The notes under the pieces were generated by a model. It had not been told where the DNA came from. It saw nothing but the letters and a program-made list of their open reading frames with translations, and did no database searches. Source: Chachezhania sediminis (lineage in GTDB: Bacteria; Pseudomonadota; Alphaproteobacteria; Rhodobacterales; Rhodobacteraceae). From it: DNA of 64,000 bases. The stretch is from assembly GCF_009765275.1 (NCBI RefSeq), contig NZ_VOPH01000005.1, positions 62,001-126,000 on the forward strand, read 5' to 3'. Each line of letters starts with the position of its first letter. Position 1 is the stretch's first letter. Both the position numbers and the translations under genes were made by a program. Below are positions 49,169 through 58,327 of the stretch, in pieces.

Positions 49169-50472
49169 CCGACCGTCGCGTGGACAAGCGGCGGAACCTC
49201 GACCGGCTTGTCGGCAATCACGAAGGCCGCGCCGACGGCCGCGGCGGCCCGGTCGGCGGCGTCGTCGCGGCTGGCGTGGATCGTGGCCAGGGGCGCGCCG
49301 GCCTCGACCTTCGTACCCAGCCGCGCGATGCCGGTCAGGCCCACGGCCGGGTCAATCGGGTCGGTTTCGACCTGACGCCCGCCGCCCAGCCCCACGACGG
49401 CAAGGCCCAGCGCCTCGCCATCGATGGCGGCGATGTAGCCATCCGCGGGAGCCTTCACCTCGCGGATATGGTCCGCCTCCGGCAGGCCATGGCGCCAGCT
49501 TTCGATGAAATCCGACGGACCGCCCAGCGCGCCGATCATCTGGGCGAAGCGTTCGGCGGCACTGCCATCCGACAGCGTGGCCAGGATTTTGGTCTGCCCC
49601 GCCTCGGCCGTGTCGGCCAGCCCGGTCTGCGTCAGAAGCGCCCCGCCCAGAAGGGCCGCAATCCTTGCCAGGGGCGAATCCATCCCTTCGCCTGTCAGCA
49701 CCTCCATCGCGGCCACGATCTCCAGCGCGTTGCCGGCCACGGGGGCCAGCGGCTGGTTCATGTCCGAGATTATGGCCCGGCAGGGGCAACCGGCGGCATT
49801 GGCGGTTTCGACCAGCGCGGTGGCCAGTGCCTTCGCTTCCGCTTCGGACTTCATCAGCGCGCCGGAGCCGACCTTGACGTCGAGGATCAGGGCCTGCGGC
49901 GCGGCCGCCAGTTTCTTCGACAGGATGGACGCGGTGATCAGGTCCAGGCTGTCGACGGTCGAGGTAACGTCGCGGATCGCGTAAAGCCGCCGGTCGGCAG
50001 GGGCGATGTCGCCCGTTGCACCGACGATGGCACATCCCACCTGCCCCACGATCTGCTGCAGCTTTTCCGGCGGGACCTGCGTGCGCACGCCCGGGATCGC
50101 TTCCAGCTTGTCCAGTGTCCCGCCGGTATGCCCCAGGCCACGGCCCGAGATCAGCGGCGCATAGGCCCCGCAGGCCGCCAGCGCGGGCGCCAGTACGAAG
50201 GAGACACAGTCGCCCACACCGCCGGTGGAATGCTTGTCCACCACCGGCCCGTCCACGTTCCACGTCAGGACCTGTCCGGTGTCGCGCATGGCCAGTGTGA
50301 GTTCGGCCCGGAATTCGGCGTTCAGGCCCTGCAGGCAGACGGCCATGGCAAAGGCGCCGGCCTGTGCGTCGCTGACGGTGCCGTCGGCCAGGCTTTTCGC
50401 CATCCAGCTCATGGCGCCACGATGCGGGGTCTCTCCCTTGCGCAGGCCGGCGATGATCGTGCGGGCATCCAT
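49165..50472 (-). CDS. deoA: Thymidine phosphorylase
   Basis: Splits thymidine (and deoxyuridine) with phosphate to base and deoxyribose 1-phosphate. The 435-residue protein has the phosphate loop in VDKHSTGGVGD (about 78-88), the GRGLGHTGGTLDKLEAIPG stretch and SILSKKLAAAPQALILDVKVGSGALM in parts, all typical of the nucleoside phosphorylase family II. It lies 3 bases after cdd and overlaps deoB, giving a three-enzyme pyrimidine salvage unit. Confidence 0.97.
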   Translation of the reverse strand: MDARTIIAGLRKGETPHRGAMSWMAKSLADGTVSDAQAGAFAMAVCLQGLNAEFRAELTLAMRDTGQVLTWNVDGPVVDKHSTGGVGDCVSFVLAPALAACGAYAPLISGRGLGHTGGTLDKLEAIPGVRTQVPPEKLQQIVGQVGCAIVGATGDIAPADRRLYAIRDVTSTVDSLDLITASILSKKLAAAPQALILDVKVGSGALMKSEAEAKALATALVETANAAGCPCRAIISDMNQPLAPVAGNALEIVAAMEVLTGEGMDSPLARIAALLGGALLTQTGLADTAEAGQTKILATLSDGSAAERFAQMIGALGGPSDFIESWRHGLPEADHIREVKAPADGYIAAIDGEALGLAVVGLGGGRQVETDPIDPAVGLTGIARLGTKVEAGAPLATIHASRDDAADRAAAAVGAAFVIADKPVEVPPLVHATVG

Positions 50473-50475
50473 GGG

Positions 50476-50877
50476 TCAGGTATTGGCCATGTGGCCGGCA
50501 TCGAAGGCACCGGGCAGCAGTTGCGCGACGGTGGTCTTGTCCTCCATCCCCGACAGGGTCGACATGGTCACCGGCACGTCACCGTCGGAAAATTCCGCCA
50601 ATTTCTGACGGCAGCCGCCGCAGGGCGGGACCGGCAGGGGCGCGTCGGCCACGACATAGACCTCGACGATCTTGCGCGCGCCTGCCGCGGCCATGGCGGC
50701 GATGGCGCCGGCCTCGGCACAGGTGCCTTCGGGGTAGGCCACGTTTTCCACGTTGCAGCCCTGAAAGACTGTCCCGTCCTCTGTCCGGATCGCGGCCCCG
50801 ACCTTGAACCTGGAATAGGGCGCATAGGCGTTTTCATAGACCGCCAGGGCGGCGTCGCGCATGGAGAGGTCGGTCAT
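50476..50877 (-). CDS. cdd: Cytidine deaminase
   Basis: Deaminates cytidine and deoxycytidine to uridine. The 133-residue zinc enzyme shows NAYAPYSRFKVGAAI, the catalytic CAEAGAIAAMAAAG (Cys and Glu) and PCGGCRQKLAEF (two zinc cysteines). Product uridine enters DeoA/uridine and then Upp. The ATG overlaps the stop of the upstream cupin gene (ATGA), so it is translated together with it. Confidence 0.96.
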   Translation of the reverse strand: MTDLSMRDAALAVYENAYAPYSRFKVGAAIRTEDGTVFQGCNVENVAYPEGTCAEAGAIAAMAAAGARKIVEVYVVADAPLPVPPCGGCRQKLAEFSDGDVPVTMSTLSGMEDKTTVAQLLPGAFDAGHMANT

Positions 50878-51986
50878 GCAAGCTCCGGTTCTGGGACGGT
50901 TTCGGTGGCGAAGGTCCCCGGGAGAGAAACCTCCAGCAGTTCAAGATCGGCCGTGGGCTCCGACAGGCGCGTGCCCATGGCGGGCGGGATGACGAAGGCA
51001 TCGCCCTTTTCCAGCCGGAAGGGATCGCGCCCCTCGCCCTCGAGCGTCACGCCGCCTTCCATCACGTAGGTGAACAGGATGTCGGCATCGTGGCGCGTCC
51101 AGGCGGGCGTGCCGTGCCCTGGACGGACGACCTGCACGCCGGCCACGTTCTGTGTGTTCGCGGCAATGGTCGTGTCGCGGCTTTGAAAGCCCGGCAGACG
51201 AAAATCGCCCCATGTCGCACCTTCCGCCAGGTTGTGGACGAAACGCTGCCCCTGCCATTCCCGGTCGGGGCGCATGTGGGGCGTGGGCAGGGTCAGGTCG
51301 TGATCGATCTCGGTCACGTGTTCCGCCGGGACCCCGATCTCGATCACCTCGACATTGTCGGAGGCTTCCATGACCCGGTGCCGGATCTCGGGCGGCTGGA
51401 TGAAACAGTCGCCGGGGGTCAGGCGGCGCAGGCCGCCCTGATCCTCGTAAAGGACATCGACCCAGCCGCGGACACAGAAGATCAGCTGGAATCCCACCTT
51501 GTGGAAATGGACCATGTCCGGCACCGGACCGCCATCGGGGATGCGGATGTGGCTGGCGATGATCGACCCGCCCAGACGGTCGGGGATCAGGTCGCGGTAT
51601 TGCATGCCTGCGCGGCCGACGATCCAGGGCGCCTGGTCGGCCAGTCGGCGGACGACGAAGGAATGCAGCGTCGTGGGCAGGACCAGCGGCGGGTTTCGGT
51701 CGACGATTTCCACCCTGGTCCCGTTGGGCGCGGTCAGGTTTCGGGCGCCGCCGGCGAACCCGTCGGGATCGTCGGTCAGGATCCGAATCGTGCCGGGAGC
51801 TTCGGTGGCATCGCGGTCGATGCGCAGGCGCAGGCCGTGGCCGGAAAAGACCCCCACCCGCGGGTCGTCGGCCGGATAGATCATGTCCATCCGCATCCCC
51901 AGCACCCTTGTGAAGAAGGGAATGTCGTTGCGCAGTTCCTGCGTGGGCAGGCGGATCTCTGCGATGATGTCGTTTTGGGTCGTCAT
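50874..51986 (-). CDS. VOC-bicupin fusion protein heading the pyrimidine salvage operon
   Basis: A 370-residue three-domain protein. Residues about 5-95 look like one VOC/glyoxalase half (LRNDIPFFTRVLGMRMDMIYPAD). Residues about 155-235 form a cupin with a plausible metal set (VHFHKVGFQLIFCVRGWVDVLY then PPEIRHRVME). Residues about 290-365 are a second cupin (PAWTRHDADILFTYVMEGGVTLE then PPAMGTRLSE), which lacks the last histidine and may be structural. No characterised family is recognised with certainty. It shares an ATGA overlap with cdd, so it belongs to the operon. It could act on a base, a nucleoside derivative or a sugar; this is inference from context. Confidence 0.75.
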   Translation of the reverse strand: MTTQNDIIAEIRLPTQELRNDIPFFTRVLGMRMDMIYPADDPRVGVFSGHGLRLRIDRDATEAPGTIRILTDDPDGFAGGARNLTAPNGTRVEIVDRNPPLVLPTTLHSFVVRRLADQAPWIVGRAGMQYRDLIPDRLGGSIIASHIRIPDGGPVPDMVHFHKVGFQLIFCVRGWVDVLYEDQGGLRRLTPGDCFIQPPEIRHRVMEASDNVEVIEIGVPAEHVTEIDHDLTLPTPHMRPDREWQGQRFVHNLAEGATWGDFRLPGFQSRDTTIAANTQNVAGVQVVRPGHGTPAWTRHDADILFTYVMEGGVTLEGEGRDPFRLEKGDAFVIPPAMGTRLSEPTADLELLEVSLPGTFATETVPEPELA

Positions 51987-52232
51987 GGCGGGCCTCTCGT
52001 CCTGCCCAGACAGTGGCGCGACGGGGGCGTATTTTCAAGCCGAAGCGCGGCGGCACGGGTAGGCCCAGCGGGGCTTTGCCTTTCCACCCAAGCCCGCTAG
52101 GTTCGTCGCGGACAAGAATTTCCGATTGCCCTTCTCGCAGGGGCACCGGCCGTCAGGCGCCGGGTGCCTGGCCGGGCAGACCTGTTCCCATGCGGGCCGT
52201 TCCGCCCGCGCACCGATGAAGGAGTGCTGCCC

Positions 52233-54506
52233 ATGTCGGACGGCGAAAATCTGCGCCAGGCGTCGCTTTTCTATCACGAATTCCCGCGCCCCGGAAAACT
52301 GGAAATCCGGGCGACCAAGCCGCTGGCCAATGGCCGCGACCTGTCGCGGGCCTATTCCCCGGGCGTGGCCGAGGCCTGCCTGGAAATCAAGGCCGACCCG
52401 CAGAACGCGGCGCGCTATACCTCGCGCGGAAACCTGGTTGCCGTGATCTCGAACGGAACGGCAGTTCTGGGGCTGGGCAACATTGGCGCGCTGGCCGGCA
52501 AGCCTGTGATGGAAGGCAAGGCGGTCCTGTTCAAGAAGTTCGCCAATATCGACTGTTTCGACATCGAGGTGAACGAACCCGACCCGGAAAAGCTGGCCGA
52601 CATCGTCTGCGCGCTGGAGCCGACCTTCGGCGCCGTGAACCTGGAAGACATCAAGGCGCCCGACTGCTTCATCGTCGAAAAGCTGTGCCGCGAGCGGATG
52701 AACATCCCCGTCTTCCACGACGACCAGCACGGCACCGCCATCGTGGTGGGGGCTGCGGCCACGAACGCGCTGCATGTCGCAGGCAAGAAGTTCGAGGACA
52801 TCAAGATCGTGTCCACCGGTGGCGGAGCGGCGGGCATCGCCTGCCTGAACATGCTGGTGAAGCTGGGCGCCAAGCGCGAGAATATCTGGCTGTGCGACGT
52901 GGCGGGCCTGGTCTATGAAGGCCGCAAGGAAGAGATGAACCCGCACAAGGACGTCTTTGCCCAGAAGACCGACCTCCGGACGCTGGACGACGTGATCGAC
53001 GGCGCGGACCTGTTCCTGGGCCTGTCGGTCGCGGGTGCGCTGACGCCCGAGATGGTGAAGCGGATGGCCAAGCGGCCGATCATCTTCGGCCTGGCCAACC
53101 CCACGCCCGAAATCATGCCGGAAGAGGCCCGCAAGGTCGCCCCCGACGCGATCATCGCCACGGGGCGCAGCGACTTCCCGAACCAGGTGAACAACGTCCT
53201 CTGCTTCCCCTTCATCTTCCGCGGTGCGCTGGACGTGGGCGCGACCACGATCAACGACGAGATGGAAGTGGCCTGCGTCAATGGCATCGCGAAACTGGCG
53301 CGCGAAACGACGAGCGCCGAGGCCGCGGCAGCCTATCGCGGGGAACAGCTGACCTTCGGGCCGGACTACCTGATACCGAAACCCTTCGACCCGCGGCTGA
53401 TCGCCATCGTGTCGTCCGCCGTCGCCAGGGCCGCGATGGAAAGCGGCGTGGCCACCCGGCCGATCGAGGACCTGGACGCCTATTTCGAGAAGCTGGAGCA
53501 GTCGGTCTTCAAGTCCGCCCTGCTTATGCGGCCGGTCTTCGACGCCGCCGCCTCGACCTCGCGCCGGATCGTCTTTGCGGAAGGCGAGGACGAACGGGTG
53601 CTGCGCACCGCGCAGGCCGTGTTGGAAGAGATGAACGACGCGCCGATCCTGATCGGCCGCCCCGACGTGATCGCAGCCCGGTGCGAAAAGCTGGGCCTGA
53701 CGATCCGTCCCGGAGAGAACATCGACATCGTCAACCCCGAGCAGGACGAACGCTACTACGACTACTGGACCAGCTATCACGAGATCATGGCGCGGCGCGG
53801 CGTGACGCCCGACGTCGCCAAGGCGATCCTGCGCACCAACACGACCGCCATTGCCGCGATCATGGTGCAACGGGGCGAGGCCGACAGCATGATCTGCGGC
53901 GCCTTCGGCGAATACCGCTGGCATCTGAACTATGTGACACAGGTGCTGGCCAATGACGCGCTGAAGCCCGTGGGCGCGCTGTCGCTGATGATCATGGAGG
54001 ACGGGCCGCTGTTCATCGCGGACACGCAGGTCCACCATGAACCCGATCCGAAGGCCCTGGCCGACATCGTGCTGGGCGCCGTGCGCCACGCGCGCCGTTT
54101 CGGGGTGGAGCCGAAGGTGGCGCTGTGTTCGCAATCGCAGTTCGGCAACCTGTCCAAGGGGTCTGGCGTGCGGGTGCGCGAGGCTCTGGCGATCCTGGAC
54201 AGCCAGCCGCGCGACTTCGCCTACGAGGGCGAGATGAACGCGGACACGGCCCTGGACGGAGAACTGCGCGCCCGGGTCCTGCCGCAGTCGCGGTTCGAGG
54301 GGCCCGCGAATATCCTGGTCTTCGGCCAGGCGGATTCGGCCAGCGCCGTGCGCAACATCCTGAAGGCCAAGGCCGGCGGGCTGGAGGTGGGGCCGATCCT
54401 GATGGGCATGGGCAATCGCGCGCATATCGTGTCGAACTCGATCACCTCGCGGGGGTTGCTGAACATGACCGCCATCGCGGGCACCCCGGTCGCCGTCTAC
54501 GAATAG
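52233..54506 (+). CDS. maeB: NADP-dependent malic enzyme with phosphotransacetylase-like C-terminus
   Basis: Decarboxylates malate to pyruvate with NADP. The 757-residue protein has the malic enzyme part (about 1-430) with SRAYSPGVAEACLEI, HDDQHGTAIVVGAAATNAL (metal/substrate residues) and STGGGAAGIACLNML (NADP loop), followed by a PTA-like domain (about 430-757) that in this family is regulatory and not a transacetylase. AAGGAG upstream supports the ATG. Two hairpins follow. It connects acetyl/propionyl-CoA breakdown with pyruvate and NADPH supply. Confidence 0.95.
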   Translation: MSDGENLRQASLFYHEFPRPGKLEIRATKPLANGRDLSRAYSPGVAEACLEIKADPQNAARYTSRGNLVAVISNGTAVLGLGNIGALAGKPVMEGKAVLFKKFANIDCFDIEVNEPDPEKLADIVCALEPTFGAVNLEDIKAPDCFIVEKLCRERMNIPVFHDDQHGTAIVVGAAATNALHVAGKKFEDIKIVSTGGGAAGIACLNMLVKLGAKRENIWLCDVAGLVYEGRKEEMNPHKDVFAQKTDLRTLDDVIDGADLFLGLSVAGALTPEMVKRMAKRPIIFGLANPTPEIMPEEARKVAPDAIIATGRSDFPNQVNNVLCFPFIFRGALDVGATTINDEMEVACVNGIAKLARETTSAEAAAAYRGEQLTFGPDYLIPKPFDPRLIAIVSSAVARAAMESGVATRPIEDLDAYFEKLEQSVFKSALLMRPVFDAAASTSRRIVFAEGEDERVLRTAQAVLEEMNDAPILIGRPDVIAARCEKLGLTIRPGENIDIVNPEQDERYYDYWTSYHEIMARRGVTPDVAKAILRTNTTAIAAIMVQRGEADSMICGAFGEYRWHLNYVTQVLANDALKPVGALSLMIMEDGPLFIADTQVHHEPDPKALADIVLGAVRHARRFGVEPKVALCSQSQFGNLSKGSGVRVREALAILDSQPRDFAYEGEMNADTALDGELRARVLPQSRFEGPANILVFGQADSASAVRNILKAKAGGLEVGPILMGMGNRAHIVSNSITSRGLLNMTAIAGTPVAVYE

Positions 54507-54522
54507 CGGCAGGGCCGGGACA

Positions 54523-54568
54523 GGAAGGCCCTTTCGAAGGGCCTTCCAAAGCGGATTTGGATCCGCTT
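54523..54568 (+). terminator. Two tandem hairpins after maeB
   Basis: A perfect 11-bp stem GGAAGGCCCTT / AAGGGCCTTCC with loop TCG (54523-54547), then an 8-bp stem AAGCGGAT / ATCCGCTT with loop TTGG (54549-54568). They begin 16 bases after the maeB stop. No long T-run, but together they are a strong 3' end. Confidence 0.6.
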
Positions 54569-54757
54569 CCCCAAGCCGGCACCCGGTCGGACGATTCGCC
54601 CCTGGCCGCCCCGGAGGACCGAAAAAAATCCTTGCACTTTGCGCTGCGTCAACGCGGCATGCATATCAGCCTTGCAGAAGGCCCATGCTCTGGCGACAAC
54701 CGCCGGAAAGGTATTATCCCGCATGACGGGAGTTAACAGGCACGGAGGAGAACCCTG

Positions 54758-56650
54758 ATGAGCTATGCCGATCTGATGAAACGCTGGTCCTCGGACCCCG
54801 AGGCGTTCTGGATGCACGCGGCAGAAGCCATCGACTGGGTCGAGCCCCCCACCCGGGCGCTGCATGACGAGAACGCGCCGATCTACGAATGGTTTTCCGA
54901 CGGGATGGTCAACGCCTGCTACAATGCCGTCGACCGCCATGTCGAAGCCGGCCATGGCAACCGCGTGGCGATCATCCACGACAGCCCGATCACCCACACC
55001 AAGCACGAGATCACCTATGCCGAGTTGCAGAAGCGCGTGGCCTCGCTGGCCGGCGCGCTGCGGGCCAAGGGCGTGGAAAAGGGCGACCGGGTGATCATCT
55101 ACATGCCGATGGTGCCCGAAGCGCTGGAGGCAATGCTGGCCTGCGCCCGCCTTGGCGCCATTCATTCGGTCGTCTTCGGCGGCTTTGCCGCGCACGAGCT
55201 GGCGGTCCGGATCGACGACTGCACGCCCAAGGCGATCATCGCTGCCTCCTGCGGGTTGGAACCGGGCCGCGTCGTCCATTACAAACCGCTGCTGGACGGC
55301 GCTCTGGCCCAGGCCAATCACAAGCCGGATTTCTGCGTCATTTTCCAGCGCGAACAGGAAGTCGCCCGGCTGGAGGAAGGCCGCGATTACGCCTGGCACA
55401 GCTTCCAGTACGGTGTCGAACCGGCGGAATGCGTCCCGGTGGAAGGCAATCACCCGGCCTATATCCTGTACACCTCCGGCACCACTGGCGCGCCCAAGGG
55501 CGTGGTCCGCGCCACCGGCGGCCACCTGGTCGCGCTGAACTGGACCATGCGCCACGTCTATGGCGTCCAGCCGGGAGAGGTCTTCTGGGCCGCGTCCGAC
55601 GTGGGCTGGGTCGTGGGCCATTCCTATATCTGCTATGGCCCGCTGATCCACGGCAACACGACCATCGTCTTCGAAGGCAAGCCCGTTGGCACGCCCGACG
55701 CCGGCACCTTCTGGCGCGTGATCGCGGAACATAAAGTTGCCGCCTTCTTCACCGCGCCCACAGCGATCCGCGCCGTCAAGCGCGAGGATCCGAAGGGCGA
55801 GCTGATCGACCAGTACGACCTCGGCAACCTGCGGACCCTGTTCCTGGCCGGCGAACGCGCCGACCCCGACACGATCCAGTGGGCACAACGGAACCTGAAC
55901 GTTCCGGTCATCGACCACTGGTGGCAGACCGAACTGGGCTATCCCGCCGTGTCAGTCCCCATGGGGATCGAGGAGCTTCCGGTAAAGCTGGGCTCTCCCG
56001 GCGTGCCGATGCCGGGCTACGCGATGAAGATCCTGGACGACCAAGGCCGGGAACTGCCCGCCGGAGAGCTGGGTGCCATCGTCACGCCCCTGCCCCTGCC
56101 GCCCGGCACGCTGCCGACGCTGTGGAATGCCGAAGACCGGTTCAGGAAGTCCTACCTGACCAACTTTCCCGGCTACTATGAAACCGGCGACGCGGGCTAT
56201 ATCGACGAGGACGGCTACCTCTACATCATGGCGCGCACCGATGACGTGATCAACGTGGCCGGGCACCGCCTGTCCACCGGCGCGATGGAGGAGGTTCTGG
56301 CCGGACATCCGGACGTCGCCGAATGCGCCGTGATCGGGGTGACCGACCAGCTGAAAGGCCAGATGCCCGTGGGCTTCCTGTGTCTGAACGCGGGCGTCAA
56401 TCGCGACCATGCCGAGATCGTGAAGGAAGTCGTGGCCAGCGTCCGCGACCAGATCGGCCCGGTCGCCGCCTTCAAGCTGGCGGTGGTCGTGAACCGTCTG
56501 CCCAAGACGAGGTCGGGCAAGATCCTGCGGGCGACCATGGTCAAGATCGCGGACAACGAACCCTTCAAGATGCCCGCCACGATCGACGATCCCGCCATCC
56601 TGGACGAGATCCGCGAGGCGCTGCAGACCATAGGCTACGCTGCCGCCTGA
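54758..56650 (+). CDS. prpE: Propionyl-CoA synthetase
   Basis: Activates propionate (and to some degree acetate) to the CoA ester. The 630-residue protein follows PrpE in its N-terminus (DPEAFWMHAAEAIDWVEPPT, split at Ala) and holds YILYTSGTTGAPKGVVR, EVFWAASDVGWVVGHSY, HWWQTELGYPAV and the catalytic lysine in LPKTRSGKILRATM. It carries GHRLSTGAMEEVL. A GGAGGAG ribosome site precedes the ATG. Substrate preference over acetyl-CoA synthetase is a family call from the sequence pattern, not proof. Its neighbour is the amidase gene. Confidence 0.9.
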   Translation: MSYADLMKRWSSDPEAFWMHAAEAIDWVEPPTRALHDENAPIYEWFSDGMVNACYNAVDRHVEAGHGNRVAIIHDSPITHTKHEITYAELQKRVASLAGALRAKGVEKGDRVIIYMPMVPEALEAMLACARLGAIHSVVFGGFAAHELAVRIDDCTPKAIIAASCGLEPGRVVHYKPLLDGALAQANHKPDFCVIFQREQEVARLEEGRDYAWHSFQYGVEPAECVPVEGNHPAYILYTSGTTGAPKGVVRATGGHLVALNWTMRHVYGVQPGEVFWAASDVGWVVGHSYICYGPLIHGNTTIVFEGKPVGTPDAGTFWRVIAEHKVAAFFTAPTAIRAVKREDPKGELIDQYDLGNLRTLFLAGERADPDTIQWAQRNLNVPVIDHWWQTELGYPAVSVPMGIEELPVKLGSPGVPMPGYAMKILDDQGRELPAGELGAIVTPLPLPPGTLPTLWNAEDRFRKSYLTNFPGYYETGDAGYIDEDGYLYIMARTDDVINVAGHRLSTGAMEEVLAGHPDVAECAVIGVTDQLKGQMPVGFLCLNAGVNRDHAEIVKEVVASVRDQIGPVAAFKLAVVVNRLPKTRSGKILRATMVKIADNEPFKMPATIDDPAILDEIREALQTIGYAAA

Positions 56651-56746
56651 CCTCTTGGTCGCAGGCAATTGCGTCGGGGCGGCCTTGCCACTGCCGCCCC
56701 GAGGACTACTGTGCCGCCGGTTCCCACCCCGGCACAGGAGAAGATC

Positions 56747-58177
56747 ATGCCCGACAAGCCCCTTTGGCAGCTTGGCGCCGTCGAACTGACAGCGCTGACA
56801 CGGAAAGGCGAGGTTTCGGCCTCTGACGCTGTGGGCGACGCCATCGCGCGCATGGACGCGGTCAATCCCGCCCTGAACGCCGTGGTGGCCGACCTGCGGA
56901 CCGAAGCGATGGAGCGCGCCGATGCGCTGGACGCAGCCCTTGCCGCCGGAAACGACCCCGGCCCGCTGCATGGCGTGCCGGTGACGATCAAGGTCAATGT
57001 CGACCAGAAGGGCCATGCCACCACCAATGGCGTGGTCGCGCTGAAAGACGTCATCGCCCCCGACGATGCGCCGTTGGTCAAGAACCTGCTGGATGCCGGC
57101 GCCGTTGTGATCGGGCGCACGAACACGCCGGAATTTTCCTTCCGGGCCGATACCGACAACGAACTTTACGGGCGCACCCATAACCCCTGGGGCAAGCACA
57201 TCTCGGCCGGCGGATCTTCGGGCGGGGCCGGGTCGGCCGTGATGGCCGGGATCGGCGCACTGGCCCATGGCAACGATATCGGCGGGTCGCTGCGGTTCCC
57301 GGCCGCGGCCAATGGTGCCGTGACGGTGAAGCCTGGCCTGGGCCGGGTCCCTGCCTGGAACCCGTCGCAGACCGCCGAACGGGGGATGCTGTCGCAGTCG
57401 ATGTCGGTGCAGGGCCTGCTGGTCCGGTCCGCCGCCGACCTGCACCTGGCGATGCCGTCGATGATCCGGAACCGTGCGGGAGATCCGTTCCATGTGCCCC
57501 TGCCCTGGCGCGGCGACGCGCTGGACGGCCCGATCAAGGTCGGCTTCACAAAGGAAACCTGCGGCTTCGATCTGCACCCCGAAGTCGAGGCCGCGCTGGA
57601 CAACGCGCGCGACGCGCTGGTCGATGCAGGTTATGACGTGGTCGAGGTCGAGCCGCCGCTGATCAAGGAAGCGGGCGAGATCGGCTATCGCGCCCTGATG
57701 GGCGAGACGAAGGCCCTGACCGAAACCGCGATCCGCGCCACGGGGTCGAAGACGATCAACCAGATCTTCGACGTCTATTTCGACATGTTCCCGCCCTATG
57801 ACGGGGTCGAGCTTCTGGAAATGATGGCCAAGCGCAGCCATTTCGCGCGGACCTGGTCCTTCTTCCTGCAGGACTATCCGCTGGTCCTGTCGCCGTTCCT
57901 GCCGCAGCCCTTCTTCGCACCGGACCGCGATGCGGAAGGCGAAGACGGCGTGAACGAGGTGCTGGGCGCCGCGATCTGGTCCTATGCGATGAACTTCATG
58001 GGCCTGCCCGCGGGATCGGTCCCGACGCGCCTGGCGGACCTGCCCAAGGGCCGGCAGCCGATCAGCGTCCAGATCAGCGGCCGCCGCTGGCGCGAGGACC
58101 TGATCGTCGATGCCATGCAGGCGATCGAGGCGCGCGTGGGCCGGATGTGCCTGCCGCTTTGGCAGCAGATGGGCTGA
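56747..58177 (+). CDS. Amidase family protein
   Basis: A 476-residue amidase-signature enzyme, hydrolysing a C-N bond of an amide. The Ser-Ser-Lys triad is clear: Lys in VPVTIKVNVDQKG, the cis-Ser in SAGGSSGGAGSAVMAG and the nucleophile Ser in GNDIGGSLRFPAAANG. The last part of the chain (about 330-476) is the substrate-selecting region and does not decide the target. CAGGAGAAG supports the ATG at 56747; the frame is open upstream. An amide-forming nitrile hydratase occurs 35 kb away, but linkage is only thematic. Confidence 0.92.
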   Translation: MPDKPLWQLGAVELTALTRKGEVSASDAVGDAIARMDAVNPALNAVVADLRTEAMERADALDAALAAGNDPGPLHGVPVTIKVNVDQKGHATTNGVVALKDVIAPDDAPLVKNLLDAGAVVIGRTNTPEFSFRADTDNELYGRTHNPWGKHISAGGSSGGAGSAVMAGIGALAHGNDIGGSLRFPAAANGAVTVKPGLGRVPAWNPSQTAERGMLSQSMSVQGLLVRSAADLHLAMPSMIRNRAGDPFHVPLPWRGDALDGPIKVGFTKETCGFDLHPEVEAALDNARDALVDAGYDVVEVEPPLIKEAGEIGYRALMGETKALTETAIRATGSKTINQIFDVYFDMFPPYDGVELLEMMAKRSHFARTWSFFLQDYPLVLSPFLPQPFFAPDRDAEGEDGVNEVLGAAIWSYAMNFMGLPAGSVPTRLADLPKGRQPISVQISGRRWREDLIVDAMQAIEARVGRMCLPLWQQMG

Positions 58178-58327
58178 CCGTCTGACCCACTGGCCGTGGC
58201 GGTTCCGCCGCGGCCGTTTCCCTCCCCTGTCCACGCCTGCGATGGCCCCTGTTGACAGCGCCCGGCGCTGCCATGAAGGTCATGAAAAAGATGATGGATC
58301 CAAAGGCTTGGGGAGGGCCGAAAGACC

